Positions 54,665-64,000 of a stretch of 64,000 nucleotides of DNA are shown in pieces. Under the pieces are notes generated by a model. The model did not search any database. It saw nothing but the letters and a program-made list of their open reading frames with translations, and had not been told where the DNA came from. Positions within the stretch are counted from its first letter, which is position 1, and each line of letters starts with the position of its first letter. Location of the stretch: assembly GCA_023213315.1 (NCBI GenBank), contig JAKCPI010022042.1:1-64000 (forward strand), given 5' to 3'. Made by a program: the position numbers and the translations under genes. The stretch is from Euborellia annulipes (taxonomy: Eukaryota; Arthropoda; Insecta; Dermaptera; Anisolabididae).

Positions 54665-54950
54665 TCATGATTATTGATGAATTGCAAAGTAATATAATAA
54701 TACCTAGAAAATATATTTATATTAACTCAAAATAAAATATTGAATGGTAATATGAATATGTTTTTTAAATCAAGATTTGTAGTATTATTTATAAGAAGGA
54801 AGAGATCCTAAAACTTTGATTTTCTTGGACGAAATGTTGTGTTAAATACAAATAAATCACAGTTAATGTGAGAATATAATATAATTTACTTTTTAATGAT
54901 AGACAGTTAGATACACTCACTGAAGAATAACATTTTTTTCCTAAAAGATA
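54665..54950. other. A+T-rich DNA, nothing recognised
   Basis: No signal beyond a possible upstream extension of the remnant at 54479-54664. Confidence 0.4.
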
Positions 54951-54951
54951 T

Positions 54952-55516
54952 TTTTACTTTCTCTTACCTCTATATATGTTAATATACAGAGAAAGTATTG
55001 GATTCATGTCGAAAATTCGATGTCGAGATATACATGTTTTGAGGTCCCCTGAATCCAAAAAAGGGATTTTCGCGACATGATCTGTCTGTGAGCAAAATAT
55101 CTCAAGAACGAAAAGAGCTATGAGGTTGAAATTTTATAATTAATTAAGGTACCCCCCTGGGACGTGACACGAAGCTTTTGAACAAAAACGGTCATAAGAG
55201 TACTAGATCTTTACTGATGCACTTTTTCAGTTTTTTTCGATTTTCTCAAAATTCGCTACAACGATGATTGATTAAAATTCAAAAATCAATTATTTTTTAG
55301 ATGCTCTTTAAAATGTATATTTTCATTTTGCCATTGAAGACCACTTTAATCTTGTACTTCATAGGAAAGATTGGAGAAATGGTTGCCATGGTAACAAAAT
55401 ATAAATATTTTTCTGTTTATAAATTTTACATCTTGAATTCAAATGTACCTTACTGTCGGAAAATAAATATATCTCAACACAAAAAATCTGGTGCGACCAA
55501 TCACACCAGATTTTTT
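54952..55516 (+). mobile_element. Family A, short copy
   Basis: TTTACTTTCTCTTACC to ACACCAGATTTTTTC. GTTGCCATGGTAAC is perfect at 55382. The microsatellite is absent and the terminal hairpin is reduced to about 30 bp. Confidence 0.88.
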
Positions 55517-55789
55517 CATTAAAGCTGTCCTGCACTCAACTTTTTTGATTATAAATGATTAATATAATTGTATAGCGAGAAATTATTATTTCAAGCAATT
55601 ATTGGTTTAGTTGATGAAAAGACAAATCAAGTGAGTTGAATATAATTAACTTTCAATTTAATAAATAACATTTTAATGCCAGCTTATTTTTCAAATCTAT
55701 CTAAGAGTAAAATGGACATAGAGCACAGATTCTATAGAGGCATTTCCGTCCTTAAATAGAGAGAAAAAGAGAGAAGAACAAAAGAGAAA

Positions 55790-56000
55790 TAAGAGCGTCA
55801 TTCGGTGGGTTTCTGCAGTACATCCCCGAAGTCTCCTTGACAAGGACGCTTGGTTGGCGCGAGTTCGATGCCCAGGAATCCGGAACTCGGCTTTAATAAT
55901 GATGATCCTGATGGCCAGACCCCGTGTAGTATACAGACTTTCACCCTAACATCAACTGACGGCGCCACTATGACGCCGACGAAGACGACAACGACAACGA
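55790..56000. other. GC-rich segment: exon or tRNA-like repeat
   Basis: After GGGTTTCTGCAG the plus strand reads YIPEVSLTRTLGWREFDAQE, then SGTRL and stop. An overlapping frame reads VGASSMPRNPELGFNNDDPD through TKTTTTTKYI to TAG, and the minus strand is open as well. GCGCGAGTTCGATGCCC looks like a tRNA box B. Two readings are therefore possible, a coding exon or an old tRNA-derived repeat. No second copy was found in this window. Confidence 0.3.
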
Positions 56001-57000
56001 AATATATTTAGAGAAGATGGAAAAAAGCTAAGACTTGAAAAACTCAATACAATTTATTTCATTTCCAATCCAGCTGTCCTTGGAGAGGAAATATGCATCG
56101 CGAGCAAAATTAAATTTTATGTTTTCAGGAAAAAAAAAACTAGAATTTTTTTATGACATTCTTTATACTTACATTCTTATTACGTTAATAAATTGAGTAT
56201 TAAAGATCAGCCAAATCCCTTTCTAATCGTTTACAATATTTATTCACAAATTTTAGAACATTAGCTCGAATCGAGGATTATTGGCAAATTAAATTTTCGT
56301 GAAATTCGCATCGATTATTATTGGATTGATATTTGGTTCAGATTAAAAAAAAAATGATTTTAATGCATATCTTGCAATTTTATTTTTGGAAATTATTGGA
56401 TTGTCGAGAATGCAAATTTAAGAATCAAAATTCAACATCTTATAAAGGAAGCATAGAGAGTCGCAATATATATATATATAGAGAGAAAGAGACCTAATAG
56501 TTTTAAGGCAAGGGGTAAAATATAACAAAAATAATTAAATTAAAATTTCTAATTTTCAAGGGAAAGATCTAATTAAGATCAATGATTTGACCCAAGAGCC
56601 TTATTTCATCATTTATGACAGACAATAATATTAAAACCATGAGGATAGTCCTATATGCGAGCGAATCGTTGGCCCTGGCATATTAATTAATAAATATAAA
56701 TTGAAAAACTACTAGCTGCTTGCTCATGTGAGAAATCCAGAAACCTTTAAATTAAAACCATGTTTAATTAAATATTTTTCTTTTTCTTAACATCTTAAAG
56801 TTACAAAGTATTTTTATAATGGTTAAAAATATTTTAAATGAGCATCTATCCTTTTAATCTTTTTATTTTATTTAATAACAGGAATGTCGCCTTCATCATT
56901 TTTAAACTAGTGTATTTCTTTTAGAACTCAATAACATACCTTTTTAATCTTTTAAATATCTTAGATTTTTTTTCTTAGCCAATTTAATAAGTAATTAGAA
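56001..57000. other. A+T-rich DNA with a degraded hammerhead-like motif
   Basis: At 56638-56672 ATGAGGATAGTCCTATATGC ... GCGAATCGTTGGCCC resembles the core in the 4.4-kb inverted repeat, followed by ACTAGCTGCTTGC as in that element. It is a single arm. TA microsatellite at 56468-56480. Confidence 0.45.
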
Positions 57001-57004
57001 AGAA

Positions 57005-57298
57005 ATGTCTGTCTGTCTGGATCAAGGTCTCAGTTACCTGAATCCGCTATTGAGATGGGATTCCGTGATGGTGACTCCATCTGTTAGTTATTCCGCGAAC
57101 TTATTCCATAGCGCGTCAGTTATGGTTAAGCTTATTATATCAATATATAGATCTCAGGGTATTCGAAACAGCCATATCAAGCATTTTTGTTGTCCTGGTA
57201 CGAAGTCTGTGAACAAAACAAAATATATTATTCATATGCCCATATTCCCTTCCTATTTTATTATTTTTTGTTTATTTTATAAGAGGAAAATGCGCTAA
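57005..57298 (+). other. Open frame of 97 codons, doubtful
   Basis: Starts MSVCLDQGLSYLNPLLRWDS. Composition is less A/T-driven than most frames here, but no domain, splice site or neighbour supports it. Left as unassigned. Confidence 0.15.
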
Positions 57299-57588
57299 TA
57301 AAATACTATATAGATCAGAAGAGATTCCGATTCCCAAAGCCAAAGAATAATGTAAACAAAAGTAGATATTTTAAAATATTAATAAGAATAAGTATATGAG
57401 CAGCAAAAAACAAAGCTTTTGGATGCCGAACATCAAAGGGCTCATAAATAAATTAGGCACAAAATTCTCATTATTCTTGAAGCAGAAAAATCCGTGTACA
57501 TGTAGGTCTAAATTTTTAAAAAAATCAAGATTGAAGATTTTCACGTTTTTTTAAACAGTGACCTTTTTAAAAAATATACATGTGCACG

Positions 57589-57932
57589 GAGTCAGGACCG
57601 GATCTAGGGGGGGGGGGGGGGGGGACAGTGGGGGCCCATATCAGAGGGCGGCAAAATAGGATAAGTGGTTCACAAAAACAAAATGAAATTAGCAGGTGCG
57701 GGTTTAGGCCTCTAGGCAGTGGACTCTTTTGCCGCCCCATCCCCTTCAACCACCCCAGCACTGAGAGATACCCTAACACGCTGGTGGACTTCTGATCACC
57801 TATACCTTTTCAACATCAAATACTTTTCTATTTGAAAAAAATTATATAAATGTAAATAAGCAGGATTTTTTACACAAATTTTGCCGCCCCAGGCGAGTGT
57901 CTAGATCGCCTATTCGTAAATATGGTGCTGGA
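57589..57932. mobile_element. hAT-like element with a long G run
   Basis: Left CAGGACCGGATCTAG followed by 18 or more G. Right TAAATATGGTGCTG. The ends pair only partly, and a clean 8-bp duplication is not seen. The body shares CTTCAACCACCCCAGCACTGAG and TTTTGCCGCCCCAGGCG with the element at 51445-52526. Confidence 0.55.
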
Positions 57933-58037
57933 AATTAATTATTAAAAAACGTTTGACAAGTGAACATATCGTAATTAAAGATATCCAAGAAATTAACAAA
58001 TTATACTTAACTATATTATGTAGAATTTATAAATATA

Positions 58038-58164
58038 TTCTACACGAGCGTTTTTGACGCGTTTCTTACGAGTTAGAACGCTCGAACACTGGCTAACGAG
58101 TTCAAAACGCCAGTGTAGAAGCTCCCATTTAAACTCCTTAGTCGGCAAAAACACTCGTGTAGAA
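58038..58164. mobile_element. Small MITE, 127 bp
   Basis: Inverted ends TTCTACACGAGCGTTTTTG and its near-inverse CAAAAACACTCGTGTAGAA. Internal CGAGTTAGAACGCTCG and AACGAGTTCAAAACGCC are related motifs. No coding capacity. Confidence 0.75.
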
Positions 58165-58195
58165 AGCCTTTATTCTGGAGTTTTATCAATAAAAA

Positions 58196-58310
58196 AAATA
58201 ATATATATATATATATATATATATTAAATATAAAATTAAATATAAATAAATAAATATTAAATATAAATATAAATTAAATATAAAATATATATATATATAT
58301 ATTAAAATAA
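58196..58310. repeat. AT and AAATAT simple repeats
   Basis: Two AT runs separated by AAATATAAATTAA units. Confidence 0.9.
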
Positions 58311-58459
58311 TTTTTAACTCAAAACTTTAAAATTTAAAAAGTTTAATGACTGATAAACAATAAACAATAATTATTGTATGAATTTTTTTCAGATATGTAA
58401 TATGATAAATTTGTGATCATAAATTTGATAAAACTCTCAATTGTATATATATACTTTTA

Positions 58460-58912
58460 AAAAAACTGGTGTGACTTAAATGAGAATATACATTTCAAAG
58501 AGCATCTAATAAATAATTGATTTTTGAAATTTAATCATATAGGGGGGGAGGGGCGAATTTTGAGAAAATCGAAAAAACCTGAAAAAGAACATCAGTAAAG
58601 TACTAGTACTTTTTGGCCGATTTTGTTTAAAAGCTTATTTTCACCCCTTGGGGGGGGGGGGTGCCTAATCTCTATATAATAATTTGAATATAAAATTTCA
58701 ACCTCATAGATCTTTTCGTTGTTAAGATATTTTGCTCACAGACAGACAGACAGACCATGTCGCGAAAACCACTTTTTTGGACTCAGGGGACCTAAAAACG
58801 TGTATATCCATTAAAATCTCGACATCGACTTTTTGACATTAATCCAATACTTTCTCTCATATATATATATATGTATTACATATATACATAGGTAAGAGAA
58901 AGTAAAAATATG
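58460..58912 (-). mobile_element. Family A, internally deleted copy
   Basis: ACTGGTGTGACTT is joined directly to AAATGAGAATATACATTTC. The rest of the arm runs to GGTAAGAGAAAGTAAAAA. CAGA microsatellite at 58738. Confidence 0.85.
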
Positions 58913-59083
58913 CCTAATTTATTGTAAAATTAGAGAAAATTTTTGGTTACAATCTAGGAAATACCTTTCCATATTGAAGCATCTGGGTTTATTAAAGTGC
59001 TTGTTGTAATCAAATTCAAAATCATAGCCAAATCATAGATGAATTGTATTTCTTAAAAAAGTTTTTACTCTCTTGAGAATAAG

Positions 59084-59245
59084 ATGACTTATTATCGCAG
59101 ACTGCAAGCGTATTCAAACTTGTTTTTGGTGGATGGTTTTCCTCGTGAGCTTTCCAATTTTCTCAATTCTTTCTTCTCAGATTATTTTAATTTCACATTA
59201 GGAGAGAATATACATTCAAAATCTATAAATATAAAAAAATGTTAG
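59084..59245 (+). CDS. Candidate exon with adenylate-kinase-like DGFPR motif
   Basis: The frame reads MTYYRRLQAYSNLFLVDGFP then RELSNFLNSFFSDYFNFTLG and ends TAG at 59243. An acceptor-like TTATTATCGCAG at 59100 would start an exon at LQAYSNLFLVDGFPREL. FLVDGFPR matches the conserved (F/Y)-L-(I/V)-D-G-(F/Y)-P-R segment of adenylate and UMP/CMP kinases, where Asp and Arg lie near the nucleotide-binding site. Nothing after the motif resembles the rest of that fold clearly, and no P-loop exon (GxPGSGK) was found upstream in the window. The match is eight residues and could be chance. Confidence 0.3.
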   Translation: MTYYRRLQAYSNLFLVDGFPRELSNFLNSFFSDYFNFTLGENIHSKSINIKKC

Positions 59246-59332
59246 TTTAAAACTAAAAAAAGCTTTTCAAACTCTTTAATATAGTCTTTGAACGAAATTT
59301 TTAAATATAAGGAGAATCTTTTTTATTTATTG

Positions 59333-59410
59333 CTCAGGGGCCCACATCTTGTGAGTACGTGGATGACGACCGCGACCTACCCGAGCTGGGACTGGCATCC
59401 CTCTGTTCTT
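59333..59410. repeat. GC-rich dispersed repeat, second copy
   Basis: GCTCAGGGGCCCACATCTTG ... CCCGAGCTGGGACTGGCATC matches 2704-2770. Confidence 0.65.
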
Positions 59411-59464
59411 AGGTTAAAATACAATTTTAACTAATACAATTTATTTATATTTATATTTCCCTAA

Positions 59465-59755
59465 AGCCGGCCATTCACAATCGCTCCAAATGGATGTAAA
59501 CAGATTAACTTTTATTGGCTTCTGTTGGATTATTAACTGCTGCTGCGAAGGTTTGGTGTCGCTCCACGTGAATTTCCCATTCACAATCTGTTTGAGTGAT
59601 GGAAGGATGGCTTGACGAAATTGGATTTTGGACTGATAGGAAATCCAACTCATCCTATACTCCACGTCATCCATTTGTTTTTCCCCACTCACAGTAAAGT
59701 TTTTGGAATGCCATCGCTCCATTTGGACGGATGGAGCGATCGTGAATGGCAGGCT
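59465..59755. mobile_element. MITE, 291 bp, with 30-bp inverted ends
   Basis: AGCCGGCCATTCACAATCGC at the left and the inverse of AGCCTGCCATTCACGATCGC at the right. Related motifs (CCATTCACAATC, CACGTGAATTTCCC) recur inside. The minus-strand frame of 105 codons across it is a by-product. Confidence 0.85.
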
Positions 59756-59799
59756 CAAGTTCTACAAATAATATATGATTGAATTATATATTTTACACA

Positions 59800-59890
59800 T
59801 ATTTAACACCCTGAGGATGATCCCAACCAGCATCAACACATCAACATGAAGGGAATAAAAATAATGAAATACGACTAGCTGGGGATTTTC
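59800..59890 (+). repeat. Half of a hammerhead-like/Penelope-type arm
   Basis: CCCTGAGGATGATCCCAACC, then ATAAAAATAATGAAATACGA and CTAGCTGGGGATTTTC follow the order seen in the arms at 4.1, 4.4 and 41.4 kb. The GAAA half of the core is lost. Confidence 0.35.
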
Positions 59891-60016
59891 TTCTCCTTTT
59901 CATCTATTCTGATTGAACTACCAGCTTTAAGCCCTAGGTATCTAATAATATTAATGTCAAATTTTAATGTGATATTGAATTATATCACAATCTTCTTGTT
60001 CTCCATATTTCACAAG

Positions 60017-60142
60017 GGTTATCTGACTTTGAGATTTAAGGAGGGTGAAAATCTTGCCAGGGAGTGTATTGTAGGATTAATTTTCTACAATGTGTCAAGC
60101 AAAATTGATATTGGAAGCTTAATTTGTTGCTCACCCAAATAA
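60017..60142 (+). CDS. Candidate terminal exon, product unknown
   Basis: A pyrimidine-rich acceptor (CTTCTTGTTCTCCATATTTCACAAG) precedes GYLTLRFKEGENLARECIVG and LIFYNVSSKIDIGSLICCSP K, stopping at TAA 60140. AATAAA follows at about 60160 as a possible polyadenylation signal. Codon choice and mixed charged/hydrophobic residues resemble coding sequence. The frame is also open upstream to about 59954, but that part is A/T-driven. The protein is not recognised. The segment at 59084-59245 on the same strand could belong to the same gene, but the linking phases are untested. Confidence 0.4.
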   Translation, partial: GYLTLRFKEGENLARECIVGLIFYNVSSKIDIGSLICCSPK

Positions 60143-60287
60143 GATCTTATATTATTCTGAATAAAGAAAATTATGTATATAATAATACATTTCAAAGAAG
60201 AAAAGATTTAGCATGAAATTCTTTTATTATTATATTTTATTAAAATAACTTTAATCAACAACTATTTTCATTTTTTTTTTATCTCAG

Positions 60288-60349
60288 TTAGCAAGGCGGG
60301 GAAACTCGAAGTGGAGACCACCATTTTGTACCTGGTCCTTGTCTCTTAA
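60288..60349 (+). CDS. Candidate short terminal exon, product unknown
   Basis: A very good acceptor (TTTTTTTTTTATCTCAG) is followed by a frame SKAGKLEVETTILYLVLVS and TAA at 60347. Another frame, LARRGNSKWRPPFCTWSLSL, stays open longer. The first has more coding-like residues. It lies 145 bp after the previous candidate exon and could be an alternative ending for the same gene. Confidence 0.3.
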
Positions 60350-60458
60350 TGAATTTTGGAAATTATTTATTTATTATTGGAACAAATAATTAACTCACCT
60401 TTAAAAGTAACAGTGAAATTCTATAATTCCAGAAAACATATAATATAACATATTATTA

Positions 60459-60569
60459 TTAGTTCAAATTTTGGATGACGGTTTCAATTCTAACGTTGAA
60501 AATTTTGGAGAATCTTTGATGATGCTTGATGATTTCATACATTTCGTCTTCTTGAACTTGCTTAGACAT
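60459..60569 (-). CDS. Small ORF of 36 codons, product unknown
   Basis: ATG at 60569 opens MSKQVQEDEMYEIIKHHQRF then SKIFNVRIETVIQNLN, ending TAA at 60459. It is too short to be found by usual ORF cut-offs, yet it has a balanced, amphipathic and strongly protein-like composition (Glu, Lys, Gln, His, Ile alternating) in an A+T-rich region. The upstream sequence (GAGGCGCTG before ATG, GGCGGGAACAG further up) is GC-raised, as in a promoter. It could be a single-exon microprotein, a first exon whose donor I missed, or a last exon. No family was recognised. Confidence 0.4.
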   Translation of the reverse strand: MSKQVQEDEMYEIIKHHQRFSKIFNVRIETVIQNLN

Positions 60570-61008
60570 CAGCGCCTCTAGCGTGAAAAATAAGCTCAAG
60601 GCGGGAACAGAAAGGTGAATGGCAAAGAATACATAAAACCAATTTTAATATATTTTTTATTAAATTATATAAATTTAAAAACAGTATTAAATAATTTAAT
60701 AATACCAAAATAAAATTAATATTGATATTTTGGTGCACGCTGTCGATTTTTAGATTTTTAGATAAAATGTTCAATGTTGGCGCGCACACAACTGCAGATC
60801 AACTTGATTTTTTAATACATTTATGTCCATCGAGTAAACCAAGGCTATCGCTCGACTAAAAATAGACCGTGTGCGCCTAGCCTAATAAATATTAATTTTA
60901 ATAATAATTAATTTATAGTATTTATTTTTGTGAGAAATGTATCAATCAGTGAAATTAATTTTGATAATGAATAATATTATTTTTTTATTAATGAATAATA
61001 AATATTTT
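60570..61008. other. Upstream region of the small ORF; otherwise nothing
   Basis: GGCGCGCACACA at about 60779 and TGTGCGCCTAGCC at about 60869 pair partly, so a small foldback may be present. Otherwise A+T-rich. Confidence 0.35.
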
Positions 61009-61225
61009 TTTTTTTTTTTAATTTATTTTAATTAAATAAATTTTATTAGTTAAATTAAAATCCAAAAAAATTGAAATTTAATGAACGCGCTCGTTTTATA
61101 TTCTTTGAATGAAGTGGATCCGCCGAGGTATCCTTTCGATTTCCTTTTTTGTGTGAGTAGTTTGATTTTAATTTAGTGCATTTTTCAATAATTTAATATT
61201 GATTGGACTTCAAATTTAATTATAA

Positions 61226-61386
61226 ATGGTGAGTTTATTATTAGATTATATTTTTTATTTATTTGTAACTATAAAATAATAGGTGAATATAATAATAGTA
61301 TAAAATAATGTAAATTTATTATTTAGGTATCTCAATTGAAAGCATTGTTAACATTTGAATTAGATCATCATTTAATTCTTATTTGA
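61226..61386 (+). CDS. Predicted spliced mini-ORF, copy 1
   Basis: ATG at 61226-61228 is immediately followed by donor GTGAGT. An acceptor TTTATTATTTAG ends at 61326, giving a 98-nt intron. Splicing joins ATG to GTATCTCAATTG..., reading MVSQLKALLTFELDHHLILI and TGA at 61384. An exon break directly after the start codon is frequent in ribosomal-protein and other housekeeping genes. Upstream CGCGCTCG and the TTTCCTTTTTT tract would fit a promoter and transcription start. The 20-residue product is not recognised. It may be a truncated gene start carried by the duplication. Confidence 0.35.
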
Positions 61387-61411
61387 TTAATTATTATATT
61401 CACCTATTATT

Positions 61412-61443
<32 letters not shown>

Positions 61444-61644
61444 TAATTTATTTTAAATAAATTTTATTAGTTAAATTAAAATCCAAAAAAATTGAAATTT
61501 AATGAACGCGCTCGTTTTATATTCTTTGAATGAAGTGGATCCGCGCTTGTGTCCATTCGATTTCCTTTTTTGTGCGAGTTCTCATTTTAATTTAGTGCAT
61601 TTTTCAATAATTTAATATTGATTGGACTTCAAACTTAATTATAA

Positions 61645-61805
61645 ATGGTGAGTTTATTATTAGATTATATTTTTTATTTATTTGTATCTATAAAATAATA
61701 GGTGAACATAATAATAGTATAAAATAATGTAAATTTATTATTTAGGTATCTCAATTGAAAGCATTGTTAACATTTGAATTAGATCATCATTTATTTCTTA
61801 TTTGA
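61645..61805 (+). CDS. Predicted spliced mini-ORF, copy 2
   Basis: Same layout as the copy at 61226-61386: ATG 61645, intron 61648-61745, then VSQLKALLTFELDHHLFLI and TGA at 61803. ATG, both splice sites, frame and stop are all kept and only one residue differs (Ile to Phe). With so short a peptide this may just reflect recent duplication. Confidence 0.35.
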
Positions 61806-61830
61806 TAAATTATTATTTACAATTGAAATA

Positions 61831-63345
61831 TTAGGGATATTAATAATTATATATCTAATGGAGAAAGAAAAATTTCAAAAATCTTTTATCTGCATTTGCA
61901 ATAATCGCATCGATTTTATAAAAATGTTTCGGCCATTTTCCCTGACGTCATCATAGCACACACTATTAACACAGAACCAATTAATCGGGATGAGTTATTG
62001 ACCTTGATTCTGATCAAGGTCGTCCTAATGTCATCTTAGCCCTTCTTATAGAAGCGGCTCCAAAGGGGGTTCTATATTAGTCCAGATCTCACTCATAGGA
62101 CAGAAAAAAGATTAATATTATAATATTAAAATTTTAATTATACAAAAATTTCGGGTTCCCTGGGACGGCAACTGCTTTATAGTACCTTCTTATTTACTAT
62201 TTTCAATACAAATGTATTTCAAAAGGCCAGGATATTTCTCAGAACCATCCTTTTATAAAATATTTGAAATTAAAAATCCAGTGTAAAATAATTTTATGTA
62301 ATTCAGTATTCATAAAATTGGATAAATTGTTCAAAATTTATAAACTAAGAATGAAAAAGGTTTTTAATTTTTTTCTCTATCTCTCTCTCTGTCTCCCTCA
62401 CAAAGGTCACACCAATATTATTTGCTAATTACTGGAGAAACTTATTAATAAATAAATTTATAATAACGGTAATACAATTCAAGAAAACAACAATATAAAT
62501 TTCTTTCAAAATTCAAATTTACAATAATAAAATAAATAAAATCATTCTATTTTTTTTTTATAATAAAGATAAATATTTAAAAATTCACAAAAATTAAAAA
62601 AAAAAGGTCATTATTATTTTGTAATTAAATCAATTATTTTATTCTATAAAAATTCCCCAACATCTAAGGGAGGATGGGGGGGTGCAGTGTACTCAATGCA
62701 CCATTTTTCTTTCTTTTTAAACTTATGTTAATTTTTTTATTTTGAGACCTTGAATGCATAAATTAATAATAAAAAAATTTGGCGCCAGTTGTAAATTTGT
62801 TGTTCCCGATGCTGAGGTCAATGATATTGTTCCTTTTTGAGTATGTCTTTCCAAGGTAATCTCTTCAGGCCACGTGACTCCCATAAACCTGGACCAACAC
62901 GTTTCCTGTTGAATGTCAAAACATAGACACAGATAGATTCAGATATCTCTTTTGGAATTGTGGGAGATAAATATTCCAATAATCTATTTTTAAGTCTCTA
63001 ACATGGGGTGGGGAGTGAGGTCAAAAACCTACCCTAAAATAGAGTGTTTAAGATAAACTTGGAAACAAATATCTCTACTAAATGTGAGTTTCACAAGCAA
63101 AGTAAAATAAAATAATTTAAAATGTTATATTTGCTGAGATTACTTGACTCAAATTGTAAGCAGATGAAAGGCTTTTTTGAAAAGAAAAATTGCTTGATAA
63201 GGTTTTTCCTTTTTTATTGGAAAACTTCCGGAGAAAAATTACAAAAAAAAAAAATGCTCGAGAGATTCGAATACTAATAAAAAGGTCAAATGAGATTCGT
63301 ATAGCCTACTAAAAAAAAAAGCTCGAACGAAAAATGATACCCCAG
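61831..63345. other. No recognised gene
   Basis: A+T-rich with a TC tract near 62376-62400 and a G run at 62673. GGTCAGGATTC-like inverted sequence at 62000-62030 (GACCTTGATTCTGATCAAGGTC) is a perfect hairpin. No frame or splice evidence. Confidence 0.45.
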
Positions 63346-63394
63346 TTGAACTTCGCCCCCTCCCCCCCGCCCTCAAAGACTAGTTACGCCGCTG
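63346..63394. mobile_element. Solo end of a G/C-rich hAT-like element
   Basis: A C run followed by CTAGTTACGCCGCTGAG, the usual layout of hAT ends in this window. No partner end was found. Confidence 0.45.
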
Positions 63395-63497
63395 AGTGTG
63401 AATGAGGGAAAAAAAAAACAAAAATAAAACACAATTTGTTGTTTATGTAAGTATAGCTTTAAGTATGGTCCCAATCGGGACCAAAATATATACAGAG

Positions 63498-63687
63498 CAA
63501 GGGTGGATCCAGAGGTGTTTCTCGGGGGGGGGGGGGGGGAATATAAATGCAAAACAAATTTTTAAGTATTAATTTTTAAAATTTTACATTAAAAATAAAT
63601 TTTTTTCGAAAAAAAGGTATTTTTTTCAAATCTCAGAAGGGGGGGGGGGGTAATTGCCCCCTTTACCCTCCCCTGTATCCGTCCTTG
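63498..63687. mobile_element. Non-autonomous hAT element, 190 bp
   Basis: CAAGGGTGGATCCAGAGG and the inverse of CAAGGACGGATACAGGGG, with identical 8-bp ATACAGAG on both sides (63490-63497, 63688-63695). G runs of 15 and 12 lie inside the ends. No coding capacity. Confidence 0.9.
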
Positions 63688-64000
63688 ATACAGAGAGGTC
63701 AATAAATAAATGAAAAAGGAATAACAGCAGTTTCTTAACTTTTTAATATTAATTTTGATTTTTTTCAGATTTTCCTTAAAAATTTTTTTCACTTATCTCA
63801 AAATTTGAAAAAACTAATCTAAATAATTTAATCTATTATAGTTATTTACATTATATTTTTTAAAATTATTTAACCTACTTCTCTTAGCTTTACCGATATC
63901 TATTAGTAAACATTTCTTACCAAAGAGAGATTCTTAATTGAAAATAAGGTCATTGTAATTTTGTAACAGATAATAAAGGGAGACTCGGCATTGGGTGGTG

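Larger units (their letters stand above)
61009..61830 (+). repeat. Tandem duplication, two units of 419 bp
   Basis: Units at about 61009-61425 and 61430-61830 agree at about 95%, both including GAACGCGCTCGTTTTATATT, ATAAATG|GTGAGT and TTATTATTTAG|GTATCTC. The most changed stretch is just after GTGGATCCGC. The end of unit 1 also has an inverted copy of TAAAATAATAGGTGAATAT from its own intron-like part. Confidence 0.92.

Noticed and set aside
57607..57625. Long G run as a regulatory quadruplex
   Set aside because: Similar runs occur inside the ends of most hAT-like elements here, and long homopolymers are error-prone in sequencing, so no separate function is claimed.
59441..59758. 105-codon minus-strand frame
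   Set aside because: It coincides with a MITE from one inverted end to the other.
1..64000. CRISPR array, rRNA genes, prophage or bacterial operon
   Set aside because: No short regularly spaced repeats with unique spacers, no rRNA-like sequence and no tightly packed long frames were seen.

Overview
This window looks like nuclear DNA of an animal, most likely an arthropod or other invertebrate. It is very A+T-rich (about 70% by eye), has GT-AG splice-like signals, tRNA-derived SINEs and many small DNA transposons, and carries no bacterial-type operons or long reading frames. I cannot name the species. No protein-coding gene can be followed from start to stop. What can be supported is a dense set of repeats plus a few short exon-like segments in the low-repeat gaps.

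The dominant repeat, called family A here, is about 690 bp. One end is a long perfect hairpin (TCTGGTGTGAC ... GTCACACCAGA). The other end is TTTTTACTTTCTCTTACC. In between lie a 14-bp palindrome GTTGCCATGGTAAC, a palindrome AGTACTAGTACT and a variable microsatellite. Some 20 copies or fragments run from 5 kb to 59 kb, several broken by other elements or nested in one another. A longer 1-kb variant occurs twice (23.5 kb and 28.5 kb). The second of these contains a complete family A copy.

Other repeats are: family C, which also ends in ACTTTCTC and makes a 0.85-kb foldback at 45.9-46.8 kb; seven hAT-type elements, most with 8-bp target duplications and many with G/C runs just inside the ends (8.4, 33.5, 42.6, 47.5, 51.4, 53.9, 63.5 kb); four short Tc1/mariner-type MITEs (16.3, 36.2, 39.3, 48.4 kb); a 1.57-kb palindromic mariner-like element with a transposase relic (18.2-19.7 kb); head-to-head inverted repeats carrying hammerhead-ribozyme-like cores as in Penelope-like elements (1.5, 4.1, 4.4, 26.7, 41.4 kb); three or more SINE families; and smaller MITEs.

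Exon-like segments are at 13.5 kb, 28.1 kb (+), 38.1-38.3 kb (-), 39.0 kb (-), 41.0-42.5 kb (-; a 21-nt microexon and a duplicated exon pair), 44.7 kb (-), 45.6 kb (-), 47.0 kb (-), 54.5 kb (-), 59.1 kb (+; adenylate-kinase-like motif), 60.0 and 60.3 kb (+), 60.5 kb (-) and 61.0-61.8 kb (+; a tandem duplication with a spliced mini-ORF). The minus-strand segments at 38-47 kb may belong to one or more genes with large, transposon-filled introns. The segments at 59-61 kb look like a second gene neighbourhood. None of these genes is identified with confidence.
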